DNA of 64,000 nt from Paenibacillus illinoisensis NBRC 15959 (GTDB lineage: Bacteria > Bacillota > Bacilli > Paenibacillales > Paenibacillaceae): the NCBI RefSeq assembly GCF_004000925.1, contig NZ_BIME01000001.1:744001-808000 (forward strand), written 5' to 3'. The translations under genes were made by a program, and so were the position numbers. The notes beneath the pieces were generated by a model. It was not told the origin of the DNA. It searched no databases and saw only the letters and a list, made by a program, of their open reading frames with translations. Positions 54,013 to 63,691 of the stretch are shown here, in pieces (the stretch's first letter is position 1; each line of letters starts with the position of its first letter).

Positions 54013-55467
54013 CTAGTAGGCTCTTGCAAACACTACTGTGTTCTTCGCCTTTTCACCACAAGCCAGGCACGTATGCTTTTCTTCCGCAGGCTGGAACGGA
54101 ATGTTCCGGCTTGTTGCACCTGTTACTTCTCTTACTTTATCTTCGCAAGCTTCGGAGCCGCACCAGCCGGCCAGCGTAAAGCCGCGTTTATTTTCCATCA
54201 ATTCCTTCATCTCATCGAGCGTATCTACAGAGTAGAAGTTGTCCGACATAAATGTGCGTGCACGTTCCAGCATATCAGATTGAACCTGATTCAGCATATT
54301 CTGAATTTCTTCCACCAGATTCGCCTGCTCTACTACTTTTTTCTCACCTGTGATCCGAGACACAAGCACACATACACCATTTTCCATATCGCGAGGACCA
54401 ATCTCGAGACGAACTGGAACTCCACGCATCTCGTATTCATTGAATTTCCAGCCTGGACGAACGTCGCTGCGGTCATCCATTTTAACACGAATGCCTGCTT
54501 TTTTCAGTTCATCGAACAGTTCGTCCGCACGACCCACAACGGCATCACGCGTTTTTGGCGGTCCAATCGGAATCATCACGACTTGGGTTGGTGCCACTTT
54601 TGGAGGAAGTGCCAGGCCACGATCATCTCCGTGTACCATGATCAGCGCACCGATCAAGCGTGTACTTACACCCCACGATGTTGTATACGCATGCTCAAGC
54701 ACATTTTCCCGGCTGAGATACTGAATCTCAAATGCTTTTGCAAAGTTAGTACCCATGAAGTGAGAAGTTCCGGCCTGTACGGCACGTCCATCTTTCATCA
54801 TCGCTTCGATGGAGTATGTATCCACCGCACCTGCAAATTTCTCTGAAGGCGTTTTTTGACCACTGATAACCGGGATAGCCAAATACTCTTCCACGACTTC
54901 GCGATAGATTTCAAGCATGCGCATCGTTTCTTCACGTGCTTCTTCTTCCGTCTCGTGAGCCGTATGACCTTCCTGCCAGAGGAATTCGCTTGTGCGTAAG
55001 AAAGGCAATGTTCTTTTCTCCCAACGAACAACGTTAGCCCACTGGTTGATCAGAACAGGCAGATCACGATAGGATTGAATCCATTTGGAATACATGTGAC
55101 CAATGATGGTTTCGGAAGTCGGACGAATGGCCAGACGTTCTTCCAGCTTTTCACCACCAGCTTCGGTAACCCAAGGCAATTCCGGGTTAAATCCTTCAAC
55201 ATGCTCTTTTTCTTTTTGGAAAAAGCTCTCTGGAATGAACATCGGGAAATAAGCATTGCGATGGCCCGTTTCGCGGAAACGACGATCAAGTTCATCCTTG
55301 ATATGTTCCCAGATCTCAAAGCCGTCCGGCTTGAACACAATACATCCGCGAACCGGCGAATAATCCATCAGATCGGCCTTTTTAATAACATCAATGTACC
55401 AACGGGAGAAATCCTCGCCCTGTGGTGTGATTTCAGTCACGAATTGTTTATCATTTTCCTTTGACAT
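54013..55467 (-). CDS. proS: Prolyl-tRNA synthetase, archaeal/eukaryal type (ProS3)
   Basis: Charges tRNA-Pro. This 484-residue enzyme belongs to the class-II ProS type without the editing INS domain. It has the signature EDFSRWYIDVIKKADLMD, GCIVFKPDGFEIWE, RPTSETIIGHMYSKWI, FLWQEGHTAHET and the C-terminal zinc domain with GWCGSEACED and HTCLACGEKA. The usual bacterial type (about 570 residues with the insertion, as in B. subtilis) is absent from the locus. It still sits between rseP and polC, where proS normally lies. ATG at 55467. A second ProS may exist elsewhere. Confidence 0.93.
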   Translation of the reverse strand: MSKENDKQFVTEITPQGEDFSRWYIDVIKKADLMDYSPVRGCIVFKPDGFEIWEHIKDELDRRFRETGHRNAYFPMFIPESFFQKEKEHVEGFNPELPWVTEAGGEKLEERLAIRPTSETIIGHMYSKWIQSYRDLPVLINQWANVVRWEKRTLPFLRTSEFLWQEGHTAHETEEEAREETMRMLEIYREVVEEYLAIPVISGQKTPSEKFAGAVDTYSIEAMMKDGRAVQAGTSHFMGTNFAKAFEIQYLSRENVLEHAYTTSWGVSTRLIGALIMVHGDDRGLALPPKVAPTQVVMIPIGPPKTRDAVVGRADELFDELKKAGIRVKMDDRSDVRPGWKFNEYEMRGVPVRLEIGPRDMENGVCVLVSRITGEKKVVEQANLVEEIQNMLNQVQSDMLERARTFMSDNFYSVDTLDEMKELMENKRGFTLAGWCGSEACEDKVREVTGATSRNIPFQPAEEKHTCLACGEKAKNTVVFARAY

Positions 55468-55529
55468 AAGACTCCAGCGTCCTCCCATAACGACCCTCTC
55501 TGCAAATTCAGAGTGTAGTCAAACCATAA

Positions 55530-56801
55530 TTATCCGTTAATTAAACGTAGTATATCATTATATGTTACAGCCAGCATCAGTACAAACAGCATGGCAAAGC
55601 CTATAAAGTGAACCATGCCTTCACGGTTAGGATCAACAGGACGTCCTCTCAGCGCTTCAATTCCAAGGAATACCAATCGGCTGCCATCCAGCGCAGGTAT
55701 TGGCAACAGGTTGAAGATTCCAAGGTACAAGCTCAAAATAGCAGCCCATCTTGTTAGCTGTTCAATGCCCTGTTTGGCAATCTGACCTGTTACTTCAAAT
55801 GTACGTACCGGTCCGCCAATGTCGTCCATGTTAAACTGATTAATCAGATGTTTGAAACCTTCAAAGATGACTTTTGTGGTATCCACCATGGCTAAACCTG
55901 ATACTTTGAACGTTTCTGCAAATCCAACAGATCGGGTTGGCAATGTTGGCACGATTCCTACCTTACCACCCTCTTGTCCCTCTACAGTGCGGGGCGTAAT
56001 CGTTATATTGAACGTTTCATCTCCCCGACGCAGGGTCCATTCCATCGGCTTGTCTTTCGACTCAGCAATCATAGCCACCATTTTTTGCGAATCAATACCT
56101 ATAGCCGTACCATTGATGGTTTCAATGATATCTCCTTCTTTCAGGTTGGCCTGGTCGGCAGCGCCGCCCTCAAGTACTTCACCGATTTGCAGATTTTTAG
56201 GGTTTTCCACAGGAACTCCCGCCATTTGTGCATATACGGCAAACAAGACAAAAGCCAGAATGAAGTTCATCAATGGTCCAGCAAAAATGGCCATCGCCCG
56301 TTGTCCAACCGTCTTGCTGCCAAACTGCCGGTCTTTCGGAGCAATTTGTGTTTGTTTACCGCGACTAACGAGCATTGCTTGTGGATGTATGCGGTAGTGT
56401 TGTACCTCTCCATCAACATCCAATTGCAGTTTCAACGCATTCTCCATATCAATGGAGATCACTTCACCACGTATTACATTTTTACGATTATCCAATTGGT
56501 CCAGATAAATCATTTTCACTTGATCATCCATCGGTCTAACCGCAATGGTCTGACCCTCTTGGATTTCTACAAGCTCGGGGTCTTCACCAGCCATACGTGC
56601 ATATCCGCCAAATGGAAGCAAACGCAATGTAAACTGGGTCTCGTTTCTTTTATATGAGAACAATTTGGGACCAAAACCGATCGCAAATTCCCTTACAAGA
56701 ATACCGGCGCGTTTGGCAAAATAATAATGCCCCCATTCATGAACCGTCACGATGACAAAGAACATGAGCACCGTTAGAAATACAACTTGTATGGTTTCCA
56801 A
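55530..56801 (-). CDS. rseP: RIP metalloprotease RseP (site-2 protease)
   Basis: Intramembrane zinc protease that cuts anti-sigma factors and leftover signal peptides. The 423 residues have HEWGH (His21, Glu22, His25) in the first membrane segment, a PDZ domain in the middle (VLEGGAADQANLKEGDIIET) and the LLPIPALDGSRLVFL motif with the third zinc ligand Asp. Four membrane spans are expected. Start TTG at 56801. It lies between dxr and proS as in Bacillus (rasP). Confidence 0.95.
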   Translation of the reverse strand: METIQVVFLTVLMFFVIVTVHEWGHYYFAKRAGILVREFAIGFGPKLFSYKRNETQFTLRLLPFGGYARMAGEDPELVEIQEGQTIAVRPMDDQVKMIYLDQLDNRKNVIRGEVISIDMENALKLQLDVDGEVQHYRIHPQAMLVSRGKQTQIAPKDRQFGSKTVGQRAMAIFAGPLMNFILAFVLFAVYAQMAGVPVENPKNLQIGEVLEGGAADQANLKEGDIIETINGTAIGIDSQKMVAMIAESKDKPMEWTLRRGDETFNITITPRTVEGQEGGKVGIVPTLPTRSVGFAETFKVSGLAMVDTTKVIFEGFKHLINQFNMDDIGGPVRTFEVTGQIAKQGIEQLTRWAAILSLYLGIFNLLPIPALDGSRLVFLGIEALRGRPVDPNREGMVHFIGFAMLFVLMLAVTYNDILRLING

Positions 56802-56913
56802 TCCCTATCCATCCTCCTTCACGGCACGAACCGAAGTCTGTCCCTTTAGATTATCATTATTCCAAGGTGCCGCACAAGAGAATCACTTCTTCCATATTTG
56901 TGAGGAAAAAGGA

Positions 56914-58053
56914 TTACAGACTAAAAGCATGTTTACGACTTTCCTGGTCACATCTTGCAATTTCTTCGAGATCAGGATTGTCCACATTGCGGTGTGCATC
57001 CAGCACGGAAGCAATAATATCCTCTATTTTAAGGAACGAAATCTCTTTGCGCAAGAAGCGTGCTACAGCAACCTCATTCGCGGCATTAAATGCCGTAGTT
57101 GCAGTCCCTCCCATTTTACCACACTCATAAGCCAGTCTTAAACAAGGGAACCGTTCCATATCCATCTCACGGAATTGCAGCTTGCCTGCTTGGGCCAAAG
57201 ATAGTCGCTGTGCTGGTGAAGGCAGCCGATCAGGATAAGTTAACGCGTACTGAATCGGAACACGCATGTCCGGATTGCCAAGTTGAGCAATGATGCTCGT
57301 ATCCTCAAATTCAACATAGGAATGTATGATACTCTCTGGGTGAAGCAGCACGTCAATCTGGTCATAGGTCAACCCGAACAGCCAATGAGCCTCTATTACT
57401 TCCAAGCCTTTATTCACCATCGTTGCGGAATCAATCGTGATTTTGGAGCCCATCGACCAATTGGGATGCTTCAGGGCATCTTCAACCGTAACATCCCGCA
57501 GCTGTTCACGTGAGAAATCGCGGAAAGAGCCCCCTGAGGCCGTAAGGGTAATTCCTGCTACCCGGTTACGGTTTTCTCCGTTCAAACATTGAAATATCGC
57601 AGAGTGCTCACTATCGATCGGCAGCAGAGAGACACCTTTTTCCACAGCTCGCGCTGTCACAATATGTCCTGCCGTCACCAGTGTTTCCTTATTGGCAAGC
57701 CCTATTTGTTTGCCTGCTTCAATGGCAGCCAGTGTTGATTCGAGCCCTACGCTCCCCATAACAGCTGTCACCACAGTATCTGCGTCTGTCCCGGCTGCCA
57801 CTTCCACCAAGCCCTCTTTTCCATAGAAGAGCTGCGTTCCCGCAGGTAAGTGCGGGGCGACCGTATCAGCCAATTCTTTGGTACCTACCGATACCTTCTT
57901 TGGCCGATAGCGATTGGCTTGTTTGATTAAAAGTTCAGTATTCCCTCCGGCAGCCAGGCCCTCCACCTGAAAAAGCTCAGGATGCATGTCAACGACATCC
58001 AATGTTTGAGTTCCAATCGAACCGGTGGATCCGAGAATTGCTATTTTCTTCAT
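56914..58053 (-). CDS. dxr: 1-deoxy-D-xylulose-5-phosphate reductoisomerase
   Basis: Second step of the MEP isoprenoid pathway, making MEP from DXP with NADPH; its product ultimately feeds UppS. The 379 residues have [20 protein letters not shown] at the start, [11 protein letters not shown], the metal- and substrate-binding [13 protein letters not shown] and ASGGSFRD, and [21 protein letters not shown]. The ATG at 58053 has GAGGTG upstream. Confidence 0.97.
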   Translation of the reverse strand: MKKIAILGSTGSIGTQTLDVVDMHPELFQVEGLAAGGNTELLIKQANRYRPKKVSVGTKELADTVAPHLPAGTQLFYGKEGLVEVAAGTDADTVVTAVMGSVGLESTLAAIEAGKQIGLANKETLVTAGHIVTARAVEKGVSLLPIDSEHSAIFQCLNGENRNRVAGITLTASGGSFRDFSREQLRDVTVEDALKHPNWSMGSKITIDSATMVNKGLEVIEAHWLFGLTYDQIDVLLHPESIIHSYVEFEDTSIIAQLGNPDMRVPIQYALTYPDRLPSPAQRLSLAQAGKLQFREMDMERFPCLRLAYECGKMGGTATTAFNAANEVAVARFLRKEISFLKIEDIIASVLDAHRNVDNPDLEEIARCDQESRKHAFSL

Positions 58054-58130
58054 GCTGCACCTCATCTTTATTTATCCATTGCGTGCATAATTTCGAATCC
58101 ATTTGTTATACACGTCTTATGTTCAAAACA

Positions 58131-58934
58131 TTAGTAAGGCAGAAGCATTAGTATATGTACAAATGGAAACACAACAATCCAGCTGTCGCACCGATCCAGA
58201 ATGCCTCCATGCCCCGGAAGAAGGTTGCCGGAATCCTTAATATTGTACACACGTTTGTAAGCGGATTGGATTAGGTCTCCCATTTGGCCGACTACAGCAC
58301 ATGCGAGCCCAATCAATATTGCTCTCTGCCAAGATAACAAGCCATCCGATAACATCGCAAACACAACAGATGTTACAACGGCAATCACAATACCGCCCAA
58401 CGCGCCCTCCACCGTTTTGTTAGGACTTATTGATGGCCATAATTTGTTTTTCCCCATAAGCTTCCCAACAAAGTAGGCACCAGCGTCACTGGCCCAGATC
58501 GAGCCTAATAATAGGAATGTCCAAAAGAGCCCGTGATGAAGGTGTCTGGACTCAGCAATATAATAAAAACCGATGCCTATATACAGTACACCCAAAAAGA
58601 GCATGGCTATTGTATTCACAGGAATCCTGTTCTTGGTTATCACCGAGGCCGTCATTAAAACAAGCATAACCAGCCAACTGATCTGGAACAGCGTCAGCGG
58701 TCTGCCTTCCCACACCATTTCCCATGGAAAGACAAGCGCAAAAACACCTACATATCCAATCAGGGCTACACCTGAAAAAGGTTGTACCCCCGTCATTTTC
58801 ACAAATTCATAATAACCGATGAGAGCCATAAGCAGTACCAGGCCATGATACCAAGGTCCGCCCAGCATGCAAAAACCCAAAAACAACACACCTGCTACTA
58901 TCCCTGTCGTTAATCGCTGTTTCAACGGCTTCAT
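58131..58934 (-). CDS. cdsA: Phosphatidate cytidylyltransferase
   Basis: Makes CDP-diacylglycerol from phosphatidate and CTP in the membrane, the substrate for PgsA. The 267 residues are almost wholly hydrophobic, with about seven or eight membrane segments, and carry the CDS signature ASDAGAYFVGKLMGKNKL and SPNKTVEGALGG near residue 150-180, ending with LDRCDSWIVVFPF. It follows uppS by 7 bases and precedes dxr, the standard order. Confidence 0.96.
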   Translation of the reverse strand: MKPLKQRLTTGIVAGVLFLGFCMLGGPWYHGLVLLMALIGYYEFVKMTGVQPFSGVALIGYVGVFALVFPWEMVWEGRPLTLFQISWLVMLVLMTASVITKNRIPVNTIAMLFLGVLYIGIGFYYIAESRHLHHGLFWTFLLLGSIWASDAGAYFVGKLMGKNKLWPSISPNKTVEGALGGIVIAVVTSVVFAMLSDGLLSWQRAILIGLACAVVGQMGDLIQSAYKRVYNIKDSGNLLPGHGGILDRCDSWIVVFPFVHILMLLPY

Positions 58935-58941
58935 CCTCCAT

Positions 58942-59709
58942 CTATTTCAAACCGCCGTAACGCCTTGTTCTGCGCTGATATTCGGCTACTGCTTCAAGCA
59001 AGTGCTGTTTGCCAAATTCGGGCCAGTATATATCCGTAAACCATAGCTCGCTATATGCAAGCTGCCAAAGCATAAAATTACTGAGCCTTAATTCTCCACT
59101 TGTCCGGATTAACAGATCCGGATCAGGCATATCCACAGTCAACATATGTTTGTCTATGAGCTCAGGTGTAATGTCTTCTGCCGAGAGTTCCCCCGACTGG
59201 ACCTGCAGTGCAATCTGCTTCACACAGTCCGTCATTTCTCGACGACTTCCATAATTCATTGCAAAGTTCAATACAAGCCCCGTATTGTGTTCCGTGAGAC
59301 GAATTGCTTCACGTAGGGCATTAACGGTATGTGAAGGTAACTTCTCTTCCTGCCCCATCATGCGTATGCGGACATTCTTTTCTATAAGTTCATCTAACTC
59401 AATCGCCAGAAATTCTTGTGGAAGTCTCATTAGAAAATCCACTTCTTCTTTTGGACGTGTCCAGTTTTCTGTCGAAAAAGCATACATCGTCAGATATTTG
59501 ATGCCCAGTTCATCCGCCGCGATGGTTGCACGTTTCACTGCCTTCATGCCATTCTGATGCCCAGCTATGCGTGGCAGACCCAGACGTTTGGCCCATCGAC
59601 CATTCCCGTCCATAATAATGGCAACGTGCTGCGGGATATTATCCTCGGATATAGTCAGCGTTTCCTGCTTTTCAGCCCCATTCCACCACGACCGAACCCG
59701 TTTGATCAT
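58942..59709 (-). CDS. uppS: Undecaprenyl pyrophosphate synthase
   Basis: Cis-prenyltransferase that builds the C55 lipid carrier for cell-wall synthesis from FPP and IPP. The 255 residues contain IIMDGNGRWAKRLGLPR with the catalytic Asp, YAFSTENW, LNFAMNYGSR and DLLIRTSGELRLSNFMLWQ. It directly precedes cdsA. ATG at 59709. Confidence 0.97.
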   Translation of the reverse strand: MIKRVRSWWNGAEKQETLTISEDNIPQHVAIIMDGNGRWAKRLGLPRIAGHQNGMKAVKRATIAADELGIKYLTMYAFSTENWTRPKEEVDFLMRLPQEFLAIELDELIEKNVRIRMMGQEEKLPSHTVNALREAIRLTEHNTGLVLNFAMNYGSRREMTDCVKQIALQVQSGELSAEDITPELIDKHMLTVDMPDPDLLIRTSGELRLSNFMLWQLAYSELWFTDIYWPEFGKQHLLEAVAEYQRRTRRYGGLK

Positions 59710-59764
59710 TCCTGTTCCTCCAAAATCCCTGAAGTTTCTTCACCTGAAGACTAGAAAAAGAGAC

Positions 59765-59787
59765 AAAACCCCACCGTATTGGAGGGG
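59765..59787 (-). terminator. Terminator between frr and uppS
   Basis: CCCCTCC (59787-59781) pairs with GGTGGGG (59775-59769) with one T-T mismatch, followed by TTTTGTCTCTTTTT. It may be partial, allowing read-through to uppS. Confidence 0.6.
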
Positions 59788-59798
59788 CTGCGCTTGTC

Positions 59799-60352
59799 TT
59801 ACACTTCCATAATTTCTTTTTCTTTGGCAGCGAGTACCTTATCGACTTCAGCAATAAACTTGTCGGTCGATTTTTGGATATCGTCCTGATGTCTCCGGGA
59901 CTCGTCCTCGGAAATCTCTGACTTCTCCATTTTTTTAATATCATCATTCGCATCACGACGAATGTTACGAATCGCAACTTTTCCTTCTTCGCCGAACTTT
60001 TTCGTCAGTTTTACGAGTTCTGTTCTGCGCTCCTCCGTAAGTGGAGGAATGGACAAACGAATCATATTACCATCGTTGGCCGGTGTTAATCCCAGATCCG
60101 ACTTCATGATCGCACGTTCGATTTCGCCCATAGAAGATTTGTCCCATGGCTGAATCATCAGGGTACGGGAATCTGGTGTGCTAATATTCGCGAGTTGATT
60201 AAGTGGTGTCATTGCTCCATAGTACTCTACCTGAACCCGGTCCAGAAGAGCCGGAGTTGCACGTCCTGCACGCAAAGTGGCAAGATCACGACGTAACGCT
60301 TGAATTGCTTTATCCATACGTTCTTCGGCATGTTTTTTAACCGCTTCTGGCA

Positions 60353-60353
<1 letters not shown>
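59799..60353 (-). CDS. frr: Ribosome recycling factor
   Basis: Splits post-termination ribosomes with EF-G. The 184-residue helical protein has [21 protein letters not shown], the [13 protein letters not shown] segment and [15 protein letters not shown]. Its ATG overlaps the pyrH stop by one base (TAATG), so the two are coupled, with GGGAG upstream. Confidence 0.97.
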
Positions 60354-61120
<767 letters not shown>

Positions 61121-61157
61121 TCAATCAACAAAACTTCTCGCGCATGGCCTCCTGCTT

Positions 61158-61184
61158 AAAAAGAAAGGAACACGACTGTGTTCC
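61158..61184 (-). terminator. Terminator after tsf
   Basis: GGAACAC (61184-61178), loop AGTC, GTGTTCC (61173-61167), then TTTCTTTTT (61166-61158). Confidence 0.9.
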
Positions 61185-61310
61185 ACTCTTTTAGAAAAAC
61201 GATTAACCGGTTAGGCACTGTTTTCCTGAGATATAAGGGAGCTCTGCTTCGAAGTTTTATCATTCTTATATCTTCGAAAACCAATTTCTGCTTGCCGGTA
61301 TAAAACCGTC

Positions 61311-61961
61311 TTATTTGTTCACTTGGGACATAACTTCTTCTACGAAGTTATCTACTTTTTTCTCCAAACCTTCACCCAGTTCGTAACGAACGAAACGACG
61401 GATGGAGATGTTCTCACCGATTTGGCTGATTTTTTCATTCAGCAATTGGGAGATTGTTTTGTCTGGATCTTTAACGAAAGTTTGTTCCATCAGGCAGTAC
61501 TCTTCGTAGTATTTACCGATACGGCCTTCAACCATTTTCTCAACGATTTTTTCTGGTTTGCCTTCGTTCAGCGCTTGAGCTTTCAAGATTTCTTTTTCTT
61601 TTTCCAGCTCTTCTGCAGGAACTTCTTCACGAGTTACGAATTTCGGACTAGCTGCAGCGATTTGCATAGCGATGTCTTTAACGAAATCTTTGAATTGGTC
61701 TGTTTTACCTACGAAGTCAGTTTCGCAGTTAACTTCTACCAGGACACCGATACGGCCACCAGCGTGGATATAAGATTCTACAGTACCTTCAGTAGCTGCA
61801 CGTCCTGCTTTGTTTGCAGCTGCGGAAAGACCTTTTTCACGCAGAATTTCAGCCGCTTTTGTGATATCACCATTTGCTTCTTCCAGTGCTTTTTTGCAAT
61901 CGAGCATACCAGCGCCCGTTTTTTCACGAAGTTCTTTTACTGCACTCGCGTTAACTGCCAT
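61311..61961 (-). CDS. tsf: Elongation factor Ts (short form)
   Basis: Nucleotide-exchange factor for EF-Tu. The 216 residues start [20 protein letters not shown] with the UBA-like N-domain and then the core ([20 protein letters not shown], with the TDFV motif). B. subtilis EF-Ts is about 293 residues; this one lacks one of the two core subdomains, like the short Thermus form. ATG at 61961 with GGAGGG. It is 120 bases downstream of rpsB. Confidence 0.95.
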   Translation of the reverse strand: MAVNASAVKELREKTGAGMLDCKKALEEANGDITKAAEILREKGLSAAANKAGRAATEGTVESYIHAGGRIGVLVEVNCETDFVGKTDQFKDFVKDIAMQIAAASPKFVTREEVPAEELEKEKEILKAQALNEGKPEKIVEKMVEGRIGKYYEEYCLMEQTFVKDPDKTISQLLNEKISQIGENISIRRFVRYELGEGLEKKVDNFVEEVMSQVNK

Positions 61962-62081
61962 TATTAATTCCCTCCAAAATAAGTATTGTACGTACACGTA
62001 CACTCTAAAAAAAGGGCAGTGAGAGGTTATCCACCTACCAACCACCCTTTTCATTTAGTTCATTCGTTATGTTCGAATCTA

Positions 62082-62780
62082 TTAAGCGGAAGTTTCTTCG
62101 CCTTGGTTAGCTTCGATCACGGCATCAGCCATTTTACCTGTCAACAGCTTAACAGCGCGGATTGCATCGTCGTTACCTGGGATAACATAATCGATTTCGT
62201 CCGGATCGCAGTTTGTATCAACGATACCTACAATTGGGATACCCAATTTGCGAGCTTCAGCAACAGCGATACGCTCTTTGCGTGGATCGATGATGAACAG
62301 GGCGCTTGGCAGGCCTTTCATATTTTTAATACCGCCGAGGAATTTCTCCAGACGATCTTTTTCTTTGCGAAGCAAGATAACTTCTTTTTTAGGCAATACA
62401 GCGAATGTGCCGTCTTCTTCCCAAGCTTCCAGTTGTTTCAAACGATCAATACGTTTTTGAATCGTTTGGAAGTTAGTCAGAGTGCCGCCCAACCAACGTT
62501 GGTTAATGTAGAATTGACCAGCGCGTTCAGCTTCTTCTTTAACAGAATCTTGAGCTTGTTTCTTAGTACCCACGAAAAGAATTGTACCATTCTCTCCTGC
62601 GATTCCTTTAACGAAGTTGTAAGCCTCTTCGACTTTTTTCACCGTTTTTTGCAAATCGATGATGTAAATTCCGTTTCTTTCAGTGAAGATATAACGATCC
62701 ATTTTTGGGTTCCAACGACGAGTTTGGTGACCGAAGTGTACCCCAGCTTCGAGAAGCTGCTTCATGGAGATTACTGCCAT
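62082..62780 (-). CDS. rpsB: 30S ribosomal protein S2
   Basis: A 232-residue S2 protein of the 30S head/body junction. It begins [20 protein letters not shown] and has [44 protein letters not shown] and [12 protein letters not shown]. The ATG at 62780 lies close after AGGAGGTG. It has a strong promoter at 62906-62934 with a leader of about 120 bases, possibly an S2 autoregulatory leader. Confidence 0.97.
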   Translation of the reverse strand: MAVISMKQLLEAGVHFGHQTRRWNPKMDRYIFTERNGIYIIDLQKTVKKVEEAYNFVKGIAGENGTILFVGTKKQAQDSVKEEAERAGQFYINQRWLGGTLTNFQTIQKRIDRLKQLEAWEEDGTFAVLPKKEVILLRKEKDRLEKFLGGIKNMKGLPSALFIIDPRKERIAVAEARKLGIPIVGIVDTNCDPDEIDYVIPGNDDAIRAVKLLTGKMADAVIEANQGEETSA

Positions 62781-62905
62781 CTTCACACACCTCCTAATAT
62801 GGTTTTTATTGTGTCCTCCGCCGGCATCATTTTTCGCCAAGACTCTCCATCAGGAAAGCACCCTCAACAAAATTAGCACATGCGTGTGTTTTAACACCGT
62901 TATCT

Positions 62906-62934
62906 AATATAGCATAACTGCTTGGCTGATGCAA
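62906..62934 (-). promoter_or_regulatory. rpsB: Sigma-A promoter for rpsB-tsf
   Basis: TTGCAT (62934-62929), a 17-base spacer and TATATT (62911-62906), with an extended TGC before the -10. Confidence 0.75.
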
Positions 62935-63025
62935 CAGTCTTTGAAAGCAAAATACCTAGTCGCACAACGTTTTTTATGTTATGTGGAATCTCCGACTATA
63001 ATTATTGCCCAATTAGACTATAAAA

Positions 63026-63069
63026 TAAAAGAACCGTCTTGCCTGAGTGTACTCAGCTTGACGGTTCTT
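63026..63069 (-). terminator. Terminator overlapping the end of the MltG-like gene
   Basis: AAGAACCGTC (63069-63060) pairs with GACGGTTCTT (63038-63029), with an inner CTGAGT/ACTCAG stem, then TTTTATTTT. The left arm contains the last codons of the gene. Confidence 0.88.
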
Positions 63070-63688
63070 GAGTAATTTTGGCGATGATGGATTCGAAGCT
63101 TTCCCCTTTTTCAAGTGCGTACGTTCCCACCTGAATCTTGGTGTTGATTCGCTCTGCCTTTCCCGCCTTAATGAAGGCCTGGGCATCATCTACTATGCCA
63201 GCTTTCTCGAGATTTCCAGCGACAATCGCCAAACTGTTACCAGAACGCACTCTAAATGTGACTGTTGCCTTTTGAGGCGTATTCGGTGACGATGGCTCTG
63301 CTGCTTTTGGCTCGCTCACATTATTCGGACTCTCATTGCCACTTGAGGCTGGCTGCTGAGGCTCTGTGGGAGCTTCCGGATCACTAGTATCCTCTGCTTT
63401 CTTCGGAGCAACAGCCGTTTCCCCCTGCATTTCACTGCTCTCCTGCTTTTTCTTTTGTACCCATTCGGCTTCCGTATATAGTTCGTCCTCTGTACCGACA
63501 AGCTTCAAATCCATGCTTTTGGCAGCCAACTCCAGCTCTTCCTTCGTCAGATTGGCTGCAGTTGCAGCCGGATCCGTTTCCAAACTGCTGTCAGATAGGG
63601 CGTTTTGTCCCACTGTGGCAAGCTGAAGCAGCACTGCTCCAATGATCATGCCCGTTCCAATTCCAATCCATAGGGAGCGCTTGTCCAT
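63053..63688 (-). CDS. Membrane-anchored protein with MltG-type LysM-like domain
   Basis: A 211-residue protein: N-terminal membrane anchor (about 6-25, LWIGIGTGMIIGAVLLQL), a long acidic, Pro/Ser/Glu-rich linker (about 70-140), and a C-terminal domain of about 70 residues (VTFRVRSGNSLAIVAGNLEK to IQVGTYALEKGESFESIIAK) that resembles the LysM-like part of MltG/YceG, the cell-wall glycosyltransferase regulator. The catalytic transglycosylase part is missing. It lies between a SwrB-like gene and rpsB and is unrelated to the ribosomal genes. Function unknown; probably extracellular cell-wall-associated. Confidence 0.75.
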   Translation of the reverse strand: MDKRSLWIGIGTGMIIGAVLLQLATVGQNALSDSSLETDPAATAANLTKEELELAAKSMDLKLVGTEDELYTEAEWVQKKKQESSEMQGETAVAPKKAEDTSDPEAPTEPQQPASSGNESPNNVSEPKAAEPSSPNTPQKATVTFRVRSGNSLAIVAGNLEKAGIVDDAQAFIKAGKAERINTKIQVGTYALEKGESFESIIAKITQEPSS

Positions 63689-63691
63689 CTC

